Source: Streptomyces sp. NBC_01481
Lineage (GTDB): Bacteria; Actinomycetota; Actinomycetes; Streptomycetales; Streptomycetaceae
DNA length: 64,000 nucleotides
Assembly: GCF_026339995.1 (NCBI RefSeq)
Contig: NZ_JAPEPT010000008.1
Coordinates: forward strand, 62,001-126,000
Direction of reading: 5' to 3'
Shown here in pieces: positions 8,116 to 16,780 of the stretch. Each line of letters starts with the position of its first letter. Within the stretch, counting starts at the first letter, position 1. The notes under the pieces were generated by a model, which saw only the letters and a list, made by a program, of their open reading frames with translations, was not told the origin of the DNA and did not search any database. A program made the translations under genes and the position numbers.

Positions 8116-8853
8116 TCAGCCGAGCCGTCGCGTCAGGAACTGCTCGAACGTGACCTTCCCGACGGCCCGTTCGGGCGCCAGGTGCGTGCCGTCGCGGTAG
8201 CCCGCGTACGCCTTCCCGGCCAGCCGCACCGGCAGGATCGGGCGGCGCTTGCCCGTCGCGCGGAGATAGGCGCGGGCCAGATCCGCGAGCGGGCGGACCT
8301 CCGGGCCGCCCATGTCCGCGACCCGGCCCGCCGGAGCGCCCAGGGCCAACTCGGCCAGCCGGTCGGCGACTTCACCCGCGTCGATCGGCTGCACACTCAC
8401 CCCCGAGGGCAGCGCAAGCACCGGCAGCCGGGCCGCGCCCGCGATCAGGCGGAACACCAGATCGTGGAACTGCGTGGTCCGCTGCACCGTCCAGCCGGAA
8501 CCCGACTCCTCGATCATCCGCTCGACCTTGTGCTTGACGCCGTAATAGCCGAGCGGCAGCCGGTCCACGCCGACGATCGAGACGTACACCAGATGCGGCA
8601 CCGCGGCCCTGCGCGCGGCCGCGAGCAGCTGCCCGGCGGCCCTGTCGTCACCGCCGCGCGGACTGGTCGCGCAGTGCACGATCGCGTCCACGCCCTCGAC
8701 CGCCGCGTCCAGGCCCGTACCCTCGCGCAGATCGACGGCGTACGGCTTCGCGTGACGGCTGAGCACCCGTATCTCGTGTCCGCGCCCGCGCAGCCGCTCG
8801 CACAGCAGGCTGCCCAGCGTTCCCGTACCACCTGTCACCAGGATCGTTGTCAT
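8116..8853 (-). CDS. NAD(P)-binding atypical SDR family protein (NAD(P)H-binding / NmrA-like)
   Basis: A 245-residue Rossmann protein. The N-terminus MTTILVTGGTGTLGSLLCERL carries the GxxGxxG cofactor motif of atypical short-chain dehydrogenases, and there is no YxxxK catalytic pair in the usual place (YYGVKHKVERMIEESG takes that position, with Tyr-x-x-Lys-like spacing). These proteins act as redox sensors or epimerase/quinone-reductase-like enzymes; function is not assignable. It ends 20 bp from the convergent ROK gene. Its promoter region closely resembles that of the chitinase gene at 24.5 kb. Confidence 0.75.
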   Translation of the reverse strand: MTTILVTGGTGTLGSLLCERLRGRGHEIRVLSRHAKPYAVDLREGTGLDAAVEGVDAIVHCATSPRGGDDRAAGQLLAAARRAAVPHLVYVSIVGVDRLPLGYYGVKHKVERMIEESGSGWTVQRTTQFHDLVFRLIAGAARLPVLALPSGVSVQPIDAGEVADRLAELALGAPAGRVADMGGPEVRPLADLARAYLRATGKRRPILPVRLAGKAYAGYRDGTHLAPERAVGKVTFEQFLTRRLG

Positions 8854-8951
8854 GGCCTCAGCCTGTCAGAGGCCGAAGACCCGGCGGCGGCAAGGGCCGG
8901 TTCTCCGCCGCCGGGCGGTCGACACTCCACGTACAGCGGAGGTGCCGCCGA

Positions 8952-8984
8952 GATTAAAAGGACTAGACCAGGGCGGTCAATAGG
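8952..8984 (-). promoter_or_regulatory. Promoter with DasR-like operator ahead of the SDR gene
   Basis: Read on the minus strand: TTGACC as -35, an 18 bp spacer containing TGGTCTAGTCCT (plus-strand 8959-8970), and TAATCT as -10. The operator resembles the dre sites of the GlcNAc regulator DasR and is identical over 12 bp to the site ahead of the chitinase at 24593-24604. The transcript would start about 90 bp before the SDR start codon. Confidence 0.55.
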
Positions 8985-9084
8985 TCAGAACCGGCCGACC
9001 GGACGGGACCTTGTGAGCCAGTCCACAGTTGGTCACTCGTACAGCCCATGCCCGGCATGGCACACTGGCCCTGTATCAGCAGCA

Positions 9085-9211
9085 GCGCACTCCGGGGTCG
9101 GTGTAATTCCGAACCGGCGGTTATAGTCCGCGACCCGTCCGCATCCAGCGGCCGGTTGACCAGGTGAAATTCCTGGACCGACGGTGAAAGTCCGGATGGG
9201 AGGCAGTGCGC
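9085..9211 (+). ncRNA. FMN riboswitch (RFN element)
   Basis: The hallmark RFN blocks are present in order: GGGGTCGGTGTAATTCC, AACCGGCGGTTATAGTCCGC, a variable arm, CCAGGTGAAATTCCTGG, then GACGGTGAAAGTCCGGATGG and GAGGCAGTG. The closing P1 stem is perfect: GCGCACT at 9085-9091 with AGTGCGC at 9205-9211. It precedes ribD by about 155 bp and should lower expression of the whole rib operon when FMN is high. A GATCGCCGC/GCGGCGGTC hairpin at 9249-9269 downstream may be part of the switching platform. Confidence 0.95.
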
Positions 9212-9367
9212 GGCGGGCGACCTTTCCGGTACGCCGGCCGTAGTGGCTGATCGCCGCTCTGCGGCGGTCGGTGTGCTCGGCCTCGGCGACTGCCGTGAAA
9301 TGTTGTTCCGCTCTCTGTCGTCATCGACAGGCCCCGGAGTCCGTGCCCGAAGAGGCAGGAGGACCCG

Positions 9368-10462
9368 GTGGCCACCGCAGCCGACGTGGACGCCATGCGC
9401 CGAGCCATCACGCTCGCCGCCCGCGGACTCGGCTCCACCAGCCCCAACCCGGTCGTCGGGTGCGTCATTCTCGACTCCTCCGGAGAGCCCGCGGGTGCGG
9501 GTCACCACCAGCGCGTCGGCGGCCCGCACGCCGAGGTCAACGCCCTGCGGGACGCGGGCGATCGGGCCCGCGGCGGTACCGCGTACGTCACCCTCGAACC
9601 CTGCAATCACACCGGCCGCACCGGCCCCTGCGCCCAGGCGCTCATCGAGGCCGGGATCAGCCGGGTCGTCTACGCGGTCGGCGATCCCAACCCGCAGGCC
9701 ACCGGCGGAGGCGACACCCTGCGCGCCGCCGGAGTCCGGGTCGAGTCCGGCCTGCTCGCCGACGAGGCCGAAGCGGGCAACATCGCCTGGCTCACCTCCG
9801 TACGACTCGGCCGCCCCTTCGTCCTGTGGAAGTACGCGGCCACACTCGACGGCCGCATCGCGGCCAAGGACCGCAGCAGCCGCTGGATCACCTCGCCCGA
9901 GTCGCGCTCCGACGTCCACCGGCTGCGCGCCGAGGCCGACGCCGTGGTCGTCGGGTCCGGGACCGCCCGCGCCGACGACCCGCATCTCGCGGTGCGCGGC
10001 ATCGAAGGCGCCGTCCAGCCCCTGCGGGTGGTTCTCGACACCGAGGCCAAAGCGGTCCGGCCCGGCGCCCGTGTCCTCGACGACGCCGCGCCCACGCTGA
10101 TCGCGGTCGCCGAGGACGCCGAGCCCCAACTGGCCGACGCCGTAGAGGTCGTGAGGCTGCCTCGCGCCGGGCGCGGCCTGTCCGTGGCGGCTCTGCTGGA
10201 AGCCCTCCACCAGCGCGGCATCCGCTCCGTACTCCTCGAAGGAGGCCCGACGCTCGCCGGAGCCTTCGTCGCCGCGGGCGCCGTCGACAAGGTCGTCGGC
10301 TATCTCGCCCCCGTACTCCTCGGCGCGGGCCCCGCCGCCCTCGCCGACGCAGGAATCTCCACGATCACCGAAGCGTTGCGGCTCGAGCTGACCGAGACCG
10401 TACGCATCGGCCCCGATCTGCGCATCACTGCCGTACCCCAAACCGCCCCGAAGGAGCGCTGA
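9368..10462 (+). CDS. ribD: Bifunctional riboflavin deaminase/reductase
   Basis: 364 residues, the usual RibD size. The N-terminal cytidine-deaminase-like domain has the zinc site His54-Ala-Glu56 (GGPHAEVNAL) with Cys79 and Cys88 (LEPCNHTGRTGPC). The C-terminal reductase domain has KYAATLDGRIAA and a DHFR-like fold ending in an EGGPTLAG motif. It deaminates and then reduces the pyrimidine product of GTP cyclohydrolase II, the second and third steps of riboflavin synthesis, in the cytoplasm. Start GTG 9368 is preceded by AGGAGG. It is the first gene of the operon behind the FMN riboswitch. Confidence 0.95.
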   Translation: MATAADVDAMRRAITLAARGLGSTSPNPVVGCVILDSSGEPAGAGHHQRVGGPHAEVNALRDAGDRARGGTAYVTLEPCNHTGRTGPCAQALIEAGISRVVYAVGDPNPQATGGGDTLRAAGVRVESGLLADEAEAGNIAWLTSVRLGRPFVLWKYAATLDGRIAAKDRSSRWITSPESRSDVHRLRAEADAVVVGSGTARADDPHLAVRGIEGAVQPLRVVLDTEAKAVRPGARVLDDAAPTLIAVAEDAEPQLADAVEVVRLPRAGRGLSVAALLEALHQRGIRSVLLEGGPTLAGAFVAAGAVDKVVGYLAPVLLGAGPAALADAGISTITEALRLELTETVRIGPDLRITAVPQTAPKER

Positions 10463-10464
10463 GC

Positions 10465-11091
10465 GTGTTCACCGGAATCGTTGAAGAACTGGGTGAGGTC
10501 ACCGCCGTCGAGAACCTCGGCGACTCCTCCCGCTTCCGACTGCGCGGCCCCGTCGTCACCGAAGGTGCCAAGCACGGCGACTCCATCGCCGTCAACGGCG
10601 TCTGCCTCACCGTCGTCGACTTCGGCGACGGCGAGTTCACCGCCGATGTGATGGCCGAGACGCTCAACCGCTCCAGCCTCGGCGCGCTCCAGGCAGGCTC
10701 CAGGGTCAATCTGGAGCGGCCCATGGCCGTCGGTGGCAGGCTCGGAGGGCACATCGTCCAGGGCCATGTCGACGGCACAGGCAGCATCGTCGAGCGGAAG
10801 CCCTCCGAGAACTGGGAGATCGTGAAGATCTCCCTTCCCGCCGACCTCACCCGCTATGTCGTCGAGAAGGGCTCCATCACCGTCGACGGCGTCAGCCTCA
10901 CGGTCGTCGACGCCGGACCCGACTACTTCACCATCAGCCTCATCCCCACCACCCTCGCGCTGACCACGCTCGGCATCAAGCAGCCCGGCGACCCGGTCAA
11001 CCTCGAGGTCGACGTCATCGCCAAGTACGTCGAGCGGCTGCTCGGCGCGCGGTCGGCGGACGCCGCGGACGCCGAGGAGAGCGCGAAGTGA
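10465..11091 (+). CDS. ribE: Riboflavin synthase alpha chain
   Basis: 208 residues with two tandem lumazine-binding barrels: MFTGIVEELGEV with GVCLTVV in the first and GHIVQGHVDGTGSI with DGVSLTVVD in the second. It dismutates two 6,7-dimethyl-8-ribityllumazine molecules to riboflavin. GTG 10465 follows the ribD stop by 2 bp, with AAGGAG ahead. The stop overlaps the next start (ATG 11088), indicating translational coupling. Confidence 0.95.
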   Translation: MFTGIVEELGEVTAVENLGDSSRFRLRGPVVTEGAKHGDSIAVNGVCLTVVDFGDGEFTADVMAETLNRSSLGALQAGSRVNLERPMAVGGRLGGHIVQGHVDGTGSIVERKPSENWEIVKISLPADLTRYVVEKGSITVDGVSLTVVDAGPDYFTISLIPTTLALTTLGIKQPGDPVNLEVDVIAKYVERLLGARSADAADAEESAK

Positions 11092-11741
11092 GTGCCGTCG
11101 ACTGGCTGAACAGCGAGGCCTTCACGGCCTTCGGCCAGCACATCAAGTGGGCCGACATGATCGGCAACCTGGTCGGCCTGACCGCCCTCGCGCTCGGCTG
11201 GCGGCGCTCGATCTGGACCTGGCCCACGCAGTTCGCCTCCGGTCTCATCCTCCTCGTCGCGTTCGCTTCCGCGCATTTCACCGGCAGTGCCGGCAAGCAG
11301 GTCGTGGTCATGGTCGTCGCGGCCTGGGGCTGGTCGCAGTGGACCCGCGGCCGGCAACAGGCGCAGGACGGCTCGATCGCCGTCCGCTTCGCCACCTGGC
11401 ACGAGCGAGGAGTCCTCGCCGCCGCCGCGGCCGTCGGCACGCTCGCCGTCGGCGGCCTGTTCACCCTCTACCCGTCGCTGTCCTGGGACGCCTGGCCCGA
11501 CGCGTACATCTTCGTCGGCACGCTGGTCGCCATGTACGCCCAGGCCCGCGGCATGGTCGAGTTCTGGTTCGCCTGGCTGCTCGTCGACCTCGTCGGCGTG
11601 CCGCTCAACTTCGCCAACGGCTTCGCCTTCTCCGGATTCGTCTACGTCATTTACGGCGCGCTCGTCCTGTGGGGCATGCGCGACTGGTGGCTGCGCTCCC
11701 GTACGAGCGCCAAGCCCTCCCTGGAAGGAGCGGCAGCATGA
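11088..11741 (+). CDS. ribM: PnuC-like riboflavin transporter (RibM)
   Basis: A 217-residue membrane protein of the PnuC family with about seven hydrophobic helices and typical Trp-rich segments (GWRRSIWTWPTQFASGLILL, AWGWSQWTRG, EFWFAWLLVDLVGVPLNFA). PnuC proteins move nicotinamide riboside, but the copy inside the rib operon of Streptomyces davaonensis, RibM, imports riboflavin and roseoflavin. The gene order ribE-ribM-ribBA-ribH is the same here, and the FMN riboswitch would control it. It overlaps both neighbours by 4 bp. Confidence 0.9.
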   Translation: MSAVDWLNSEAFTAFGQHIKWADMIGNLVGLTALALGWRRSIWTWPTQFASGLILLVAFASAHFTGSAGKQVVVMVVAAWGWSQWTRGRQQAQDGSIAVRFATWHERGVLAAAAAVGTLAVGGLFTLYPSLSWDAWPDAYIFVGTLVAMYAQARGMVEFWFAWLLVDLVGVPLNFANGFAFSGFVYVIYGALVLWGMRDWWLRSRTSAKPSLEGAAA

Positions 11742-13027
11742 CTGCTCAGCCCACCTGGTACTCCACCGACAACGTCGAGGACTTCGCCCTCGACCCGGTC
11801 GAGCACGCCATCCGAGACATCGCGGCGGGACGGCCCGTCGTGGTCGTCGACGACGAGGACCGCGAGAACGAGGGCGACCTCGTCATCGCCGCCGAGAAGG
11901 CCACACCCGAGATCGTCGCCTTCATGATGAGCGAGTGCCGCGGCCTGATCTGCGCCCCCATGGAGGGCGAGGAGCTGGAGCGGCTCGACCTGCCGCAGAT
12001 GGTCGAGCACAACACCGAGTCGATGCGGACGGCCTTCACCGTCTCCGTCGACGCGGGCCCGGCCTTCGGCGTCACCACCGGTATCTCCGCCGCCGACCGC
12101 GCCACCACCCTCCAGCTGCTGGCCGGCGGCAAGGCCGAGGCCTCCGACTTCGTACGCCCCGGGCATGTCTTCCCGCTGCGCGCCAAGCCCGGCGGGGTCC
12201 TGGCGCGCAACGGCCACACCGAGGCCGCCGTCGACCTCGCCCGGCTCGCGGGCCTGCGCCCGGCCGGTGCGATCGTGGAGATCGCGGGCGAGGACGGGGT
12301 CATGCTGCGGCTGCCCGAGCTGATTCCGTTCGCCCGCAAGCACGGCCTGACGATCATCTCCATCGAGGACCTGATCGCCTACCGCCGCTCCTCCGAGCCG
12401 ACCGTCAAGCGGGAGGCCGAGGTCAATCTGCCCACGTCCTTCGGGCAGTTCACCGCATACGGCTACCGCTCCACCGTCGACGGCATAGAGCATGTCGCCC
12501 TCGTACACGGCGAGATCGGCGACGGCGAGGACGTCCTCGTCCGCGTCCACTCCGAGTGCCTGACCGGCGACATCTTCCACTCGCTGCGCTGCGACTGCGG
12601 CCCCCAGCTCCAGGCCTCCATGGAGCACATCACCAAGACCGGCCGCGGTGTCGTCGTCTATCTGCGCGGTCACGAGGGCCGCGGCATCGGCCTGCTGTCC
12701 AAGCTGCGCGCGTACGAACTCCAGGAACGCGGCCGCGACACCCTCGACGCCAATCTCGAACTCGGCCTGCCCGCCGACGCCCGCGACTACGCGGCGGGCG
12801 CCCAGATCCTCGAGGACCTCGGCGTACGCAGCCTCCGGCTGATGACCAACAACCCCGACAAGATCACCGCGCTCGTCCGGCACGGACTCACGGTCCACGG
12901 CCGCGAGCCGATGCCCGTCCAGGCGGGCGAGCACAACCTCCGGTATCTGCGCACCAAGCGGGACCGGATGGGACACGACCTGCCCTGGCTCGACGCCTCC
13001 ACCGCGTCCGCCTGCGGCAACCAGTAA
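11738..13027 (+). CDS. ribBA: Bifunctional DHBP synthase / GTP cyclohydrolase II
   Basis: 429 residues. The N-terminal half is 3,4-dihydroxy-2-butanone 4-phosphate synthase (VVVDDEDRENEGDLVIAAE, the acidic metal-binding loop). The C-terminal half is GTP cyclohydrolase II: HSECLTGDIFHSLRCDCG supplies the three zinc-binding Cys, and RGHEGRGIGL is the nucleotide-binding motif. It makes both precursors of riboflavin, from ribulose 5-phosphate and GTP. ATG 11738 overlaps the ribM stop. Confidence 0.95.
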   Translation: MTAQPTWYSTDNVEDFALDPVEHAIRDIAAGRPVVVVDDEDRENEGDLVIAAEKATPEIVAFMMSECRGLICAPMEGEELERLDLPQMVEHNTESMRTAFTVSVDAGPAFGVTTGISAADRATTLQLLAGGKAEASDFVRPGHVFPLRAKPGGVLARNGHTEAAVDLARLAGLRPAGAIVEIAGEDGVMLRLPELIPFARKHGLTIISIEDLIAYRRSSEPTVKREAEVNLPTSFGQFTAYGYRSTVDGIEHVALVHGEIGDGEDVLVRVHSECLTGDIFHSLRCDCGPQLQASMEHITKTGRGVVVYLRGHEGRGIGLLSKLRAYELQERGRDTLDANLELGLPADARDYAAGAQILEDLGVRSLRLMTNNPDKITALVRHGLTVHGREPMPVQAGEHNLRYLRTKRDRMGHDLPWLDASTASACGNQ

Positions 13028-13067
13028 CCAGCGCGAGAAGCACGACAGAAAGCGTCAAGGGAGAAAA

Positions 13068-13553
13068 ATGAGCGGCAAGGGTGCACCCGAACTGTCCGTA
13101 CGCAACTGCGGCGACCTCCGGGTGGCGGTGATCGCGGCCCAGTGGCACGAGAAGGTCATGGACGGCCTCGTCGACGGCGCGCTGCGCGCCCTGCACGAGG
13201 TGGGTATCGACGAGCCGACGCTGCTGCGTGTCCCCGGCAGCTTCGAGCTCCCGGTGGTCGCCAAGGTGCTGGCCGGCCGCGGCTACGACGCGATCGTCGC
13301 GCTCGGTGTCGTCATCCGCGGCGGCACCCCGCACTTCGAGTACGTGTGCCAGGGCGTCACCCAGGGCCTCACCCAGGTCTCCATCGACACCGGCGTCCCC
13401 GTCGGCTTCGGTGTGCTGACGTGCGACACCGAGGAGCAGGCGCTGGACCGAGCCGGTCTTGAGGGATCGAACGAGGACAAGGGCCACGAGGCGGTCACCG
13501 CCGCACTCTCCACCGCGGCCATCCTGCGTTCAGTATCTGAACCCTGGCGCTGA
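13068..13553 (+). CDS. ribH: 6,7-dimethyl-8-ribityllumazine synthase
   Basis: 161 residues, the normal size. Typical blocks are AAQWHEKVMDGLVDGA, VPGSFELPVVAKVL, GVVIRGGTPHFEYVC and GVLTCDTEEQALDRAG with a C-terminal GHEAVTAAL. It condenses the RibD product with dihydroxybutanone phosphate and usually forms 60-mer or pentamer shells. It lies 40 bp after ribBA with GGGAG ahead of ATG 13068. Confidence 0.95.
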   Translation: MSGKGAPELSVRNCGDLRVAVIAAQWHEKVMDGLVDGALRALHEVGIDEPTLLRVPGSFELPVVAKVLAGRGYDAIVALGVVIRGGTPHFEYVCQGVTQGLTQVSIDTGVPVGFGVLTCDTEEQALDRAGLEGSNEDKGHEAVTAALSTAAILRSVSEPWR

Positions 13554-13587
13554 GGAGAAGGCCCTTCGTCGTAGGGTGGTGACCATC

Positions 13588-13860
13588 ATGGCGAACAAAA
13601 CCTTCGAAGAGCTCTTCGCCGAGCTGCAGCTCAAGGCGAAGAACGGCGACCCTGCCACCTCACGCACCGCCGAGCTGGTGGACAAGGGTGTGCATGCCAT
13701 CGGCAAGAAGGTCGTCGAGGAGGCCGCCGAGGTGTGGATGGCCGCCGAGTACGAGGGCAAGGAAGCCGCCGCCGAGGAGATCTCCCAGCTGCTGTACCAC
13801 GTCCAGGTGATGATGGTCGCCCGCGGGATCTCCCTCGACGACGTCTACGCCCACCTCTGA
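13588..13860 (+). CDS. hisE: Phosphoribosyl-ATP pyrophosphatase
   Basis: 90 residues of the MazG-like HisE family: TFEELFAELQLKAKNGDPATSRTAELVDKGVHAIGKKVVEEAAEVWMAA in pattern, with the acidic EExxE metal-binding helix (VVEEAAEVWMAAEYEGKEAAAEE). It cleaves PRPP-derived phosphoribosyl-ATP in the second step of histidine synthesis. ATG 13588 was chosen over the longer in-frame start at 13459, which would run through ribH. It is 34 bp after ribH, so histidine genes appear to be co-transcribed with the riboflavin operon. Confidence 0.92.
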   Translation: MANKTFEELFAELQLKAKNGDPATSRTAELVDKGVHAIGKKVVEEAAEVWMAAEYEGKEAAAEEISQLLYHVQVMMVARGISLDDVYAHL

Positions 13861-13904
13861 GCACCGCCCCCGTCACATACGCACGAACAAAGGAAGCCCG
13901 TCTC

Positions 13905-14753
13905 ATGCTGCGCATCGCCGTCCCCAACAAGGGTTCACTGTCCGGACCTGCGTCGGCGATGCTCCATGAGGCCGGCTACCAGCAGCGCAAGGAGTCCAAG
14001 GAGCTCGTTCTCGTCGACCCCGAGAACGACGTCGAGTTCTTCTATCTGCGCCCGCGCGACATCGCTATCTACGTCAGCTCCGGCAAGCTCGACATCGGCA
14101 TCACCGGCCGCGATCTGCTGCTGGACTCCGGGGCCAACTCCGAGGAGATCCTCCAGCTCGGCTTCGCCCGCTCCACCTTCCGCTACGCCACCAAGCCCGG
14201 CACGGCCAAGGACGTCGGCGACTTCGGCGGGATGACCATCGCCACCTCCTACGAGGGCATCGTCGCCAAGCACCTGGCCGATGAGGGCATCGACGCCTCC
14301 GTCGTCCACCTCGACGGGGCTGTCGAGACGGCGATCCAGCTCGGCGTCGCGCAGATCATCGCGGACGTCGTGGAGACCGGCACCAGCCTGCGCAACGCGG
14401 GGCTGGAGGTCATCGGCCAGCCGATCATGACGTCCGAGGCGGTCGTCATCCGCCGCACGGGCGCGGAGGCGGACGACCCCAAGGTGCAGCAGTTCCTGCG
14501 CCGTCTCCAGGGCGTCCTGGTCGCCCGCAGCTACGTGATGATGGACTACGACTGCCGCGCCGAGCACTTGGAGCAGGCCGTCGCCCTCACCCCGGGCCTC
14601 GAGTCCCCGACCATCTCGCCGCTGCACAACGAAGGCTGGGTCGCGGTCCGTGCCATGGTCCCCGCCAAGGAGGCGCAGCGGATCATGGACGATCTGTACG
14701 AGCTCGGCGCGCGGGCGATCCTCACCACGGCCATCCACGCCTGCAGGCTCTGA
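13905..14753 (+). CDS. hisG: ATP phosphoribosyltransferase
   Basis: 282 residues, the long HisG form with a C-terminal ACT-like regulatory domain. It begins MLRIAVPNKGSLSGPASAMLHEAGY; the PRPP-binding segment is ADVVETGTSLRNAGLEVIG. It catalyses the first, histidine-inhibited step of histidine synthesis. AAAGGAAG precedes ATG 13905; the gap from hisE is 44 bp. Confidence 0.95.
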   Translation: MLRIAVPNKGSLSGPASAMLHEAGYQQRKESKELVLVDPENDVEFFYLRPRDIAIYVSSGKLDIGITGRDLLLDSGANSEEILQLGFARSTFRYATKPGTAKDVGDFGGMTIATSYEGIVAKHLADEGIDASVVHLDGAVETAIQLGVAQIIADVVETGTSLRNAGLEVIGQPIMTSEAVVIRRTGAEADDPKVQQFLRRLQGVLVARSYVMMDYDCRAEHLEQAVALTPGLESPTISPLHNEGWVAVRAMVPAKEAQRIMDDLYELGARAILTTAIHACRL

Positions 14754-14756
14754 GAA

Positions 14757-15227
14757 ATGCCGGAGACCATGTCCGCCGACGCGCCCCAAGTCCCCGCGCT
14801 TCCGGTCACGTTCAGGCCGACCCGCACCCGGGTCGTCCTGCTGACCGTGGGCGCGTTGATGTTCGCCGTGATCACCGCGGTCGCCCTGCTGCTCGAAAAG
14901 CTCAGCGCGGGGGAGCGGAGCAGCTTCATCTTCACCGCGCTGCTCTTCTTCGGCGTACTGGCCCTGCTGAGCAGGCCCAAGGTCGTCGCCGACGAGAGCG
15001 GCGTCACCGTCGTCAACCTCACCCGTACGCGCCGTCTCGAGTGGGCCGAGATTGTGCGGGTGAATCTGCGGCCCGGTGACCCGTGGGTCTTCCTCGACCT
15101 CAGCGACGGCACCAGCCTGCCGGTGCTCGGCATCCAGCCCGGCATCGCCAGGGCACACGCCATCCGTGACGCCCGCGCGCTGCGGGCCCTCGCGGAGAGC
15201 CGCGGCACCCGCCCGGACAAGGACTGA
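14757..15227 (+). CDS. PH-domain membrane protein (bPH type)
   Basis: 156 residues. Two hydrophobic helices (VVLLTVGALMFAVITAVALLL and FIFTALLFFGVLALL) are followed by a cytoplasmic bacterial PH-like domain of beta strands (VVADESGVTVVNLTRTRRLEWAEIVRVNLRPGDPWVFLDLSDG). This is the usual companion of hisG in Streptomyces; its role is unknown. It starts 3 bp after the hisG stop and so is probably in the same operon. An internal ATG at 14769 is an alternative start. Confidence 0.8.
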   Translation: MPETMSADAPQVPALPVTFRPTRTRVVLLTVGALMFAVITAVALLLEKLSAGERSSFIFTALLFFGVLALLSRPKVVADESGVTVVNLTRTRRLEWAEIVRVNLRPGDPWVFLDLSDGTSLPVLGIQPGIARAHAIRDARALRALAESRGTRPDKD

Positions 15228-15439
15228 GACGAGGACCACGGCGAGCCGTGCGGCGATGCCCCTGCCGCGTCCGCGCCTGTCGTGATTACTCTGATGACGG
15301 TGGCGCCGAGTGCGCCCCCTCCCGCACCACCCGGCCGGCCCCGGCCCGCGGGACACCTGCGACCCGAGGAGTGACTCCCTCCAGCAATGGACGGATCGTC
15401 CGGTAGTACCTGCGCCGCCCCCTCCCTGGAGGCGGCGGC

Positions 15440-16780
15440 ATGATCATCGCCCTGTTGCTGCTTGCCGCGGCATTCCTCCTGATCCTCGCCAACGGCTTCT
15501 TCGTGGCGGCCGAATTCGGCCTCGTCACGGTGGAGCGGCCCGACGCCGAACGCGCGGCCGCCGACGGCGACCGCCGTGCCCGCCGCGTCGTCACGGCGCT
15601 GAGTGAGCTGTCCTTCCAGCTCTCCGGCACCCAGCTCGGCATCACCATCACCTCGCTCGTCGTCGGCATGCTCGCCGAACCCGCGACGGCCCGGCTGCTC
15701 CAGTGGCCGCTGACCGCGACCGGGCTGCCCGAAGGGGCCGTCCCCGGCATCGCGGTGGTGATCGGGATGCTGCTCGCCTCCGCCGTCCAGATGGTGATCG
15801 GAGAGCTCGTCCCCAAGAACTGGGCTGTCTCCCGGCCGCTGCAGGTCGCGCGCTTCGTCGCCGGACCGCAGCATCTCTTCTCGACCGCCTTCCGCCCCGT
15901 CATCACCCTGCTCAACACCGTCGCCAACCGTCTCGTACGGCTGCTGGGCGTCGAACCGGCCGACGAGCTGGCGTCCGCCCGCACCCCCGGCGAGCTGGTC
16001 TCGCTCGCGCGCCACTCGGCGCGGGCGGGCGCGCTGGAGCAGGACACGGCCGATCTGTTCGTACGGACCCTGTCCCTGGGGCATCTCACCGCCCAGCATG
16101 TGATGACCCCGCGGGTGAAGATGAGCGCCCTGCAGTCCGACGCCACCGCGGAGGACGTCCTCAACCTCACCCGGGCGACCGGCCTTTCGCGCTTTCCCGT
16201 CTACCGGGAGCGCATCGACGAGATCGTCGGCATGGTGCATCTCAAGGACGCCCTCGCGGTGCCCGTCGACGAGCGGCTGCGCACCCGGGTGGACCGGGTG
16301 GCGCTCGCTCCGCTGCTGGTGCCCGAGACGCTGCCCGTGCAGCAGCTCCTGGAGCGGCTGCGCAGCGAGCAGCCCATAGCCGTGGTGGTCGACGAGTACG
16401 GCGGCACCGCCGGGGTGGTCACCCTTGAGGACATCATCGAGGAGCTTGTCGGCGAGGTCCGCGACGAGCACGACGCCGAGGCCGACGCCCGGCCCGAACT
16501 CGCTCCGGTGGCGGCCGAGGACGGCCATCCCGCCTGGGAGGCCGACGGCAGCTGCCGCGTCCTCACCCTGCGCCGGATAGGCCTCGATGTGCCTGACGGT
16601 CCGTACGAGACCGTGGCCGGCCTCGTCGCCGATCTGCTGGGGCGCATCCCCGCCCCCGGCGACCGGGCAGAACTGCCCGGCTGGCGGCTCTCCGTGCGCC
16701 AGGTGGACCGCTATCGCGCCGAGCGGGTACGTCTGGTGCGCACCACCGACGTTCCGGCCCTGACGGAGGCCGCGCGATGA
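15440..16780 (+). CDS. CNNM-type hemolysin family protein with CBS domains (first of pair)
   Basis: 446 residues. The N-terminal DUF21/CNNM membrane domain has helices near residues 1-20, 60-80 and 95-120 with the motif LILANGFFVAAEFGLVTV. Two CBS domains follow (MTPRVKMSALQSDATAEDVLNLTR and AVVVDEYGGTAGVVTLEDIIEELVGEV), and the C-terminus is a CorC_HlyC domain of about 85 residues. CNNM/CorC proteins are linked to magnesium or cobalt export and resistance. GGAGG precedes ATG 15440, and the stop overlaps the next gene by 4 bp. Confidence 0.88.
   Translation: MIIALLLLAAAFLLILANGFFVAAEFGLVTVERPDAERAAADGDRRARRVVTALSELSFQLSGTQLGITITSLVVGMLAEPATARLLQWPLTATGLPEGAVPGIAVVIGMLLASAVQMVIGELVPKNWAVSRPLQVARFVAGPQHLFSTAFRPVITLLNTVANRLVRLLGVEPADELASARTPGELVSLARHSARAGALEQDTADLFVRTLSLGHLTAQHVMTPRVKMSALQSDATAEDVLNLTRATGLSRFPVYRERIDEIVGMVHLKDALAVPVDERLRTRVDRVALAPLLVPETLPVQQLLERLRSEQPIAVVVDEYGGTAGVVTLEDIIEELVGEVRDEHDAEADARPELAPVAAEDGHPAWEADGSCRVLTLRRIGLDVPDGPYETVAGLVADLLGRIPAPGDRAELPGWRLSVRQVDRYRAERVRLVRTTDVPALTEAAR

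Larger units (their letters stand above)
8854..9367. other. Intergenic region between SDR gene and rib operon
   Basis: The 514 bp divergent gap holds the SDR promoter and operator (8952-8984), the FMN riboswitch (9085-9211), a hairpin at 9249-9269 and the rib leader ending with AGGAGG about 8 bp before the GTG start of ribD. No other gene is visible in it. Confidence 0.7.

Noticed and set aside
15228..15439. Magnesium riboswitch ahead of the CNNM genes
   Set aside because: No M-box or ykoK-type conserved segments are visible in the 212 bp leader; only a GGAGG ribosome binding site is clear.
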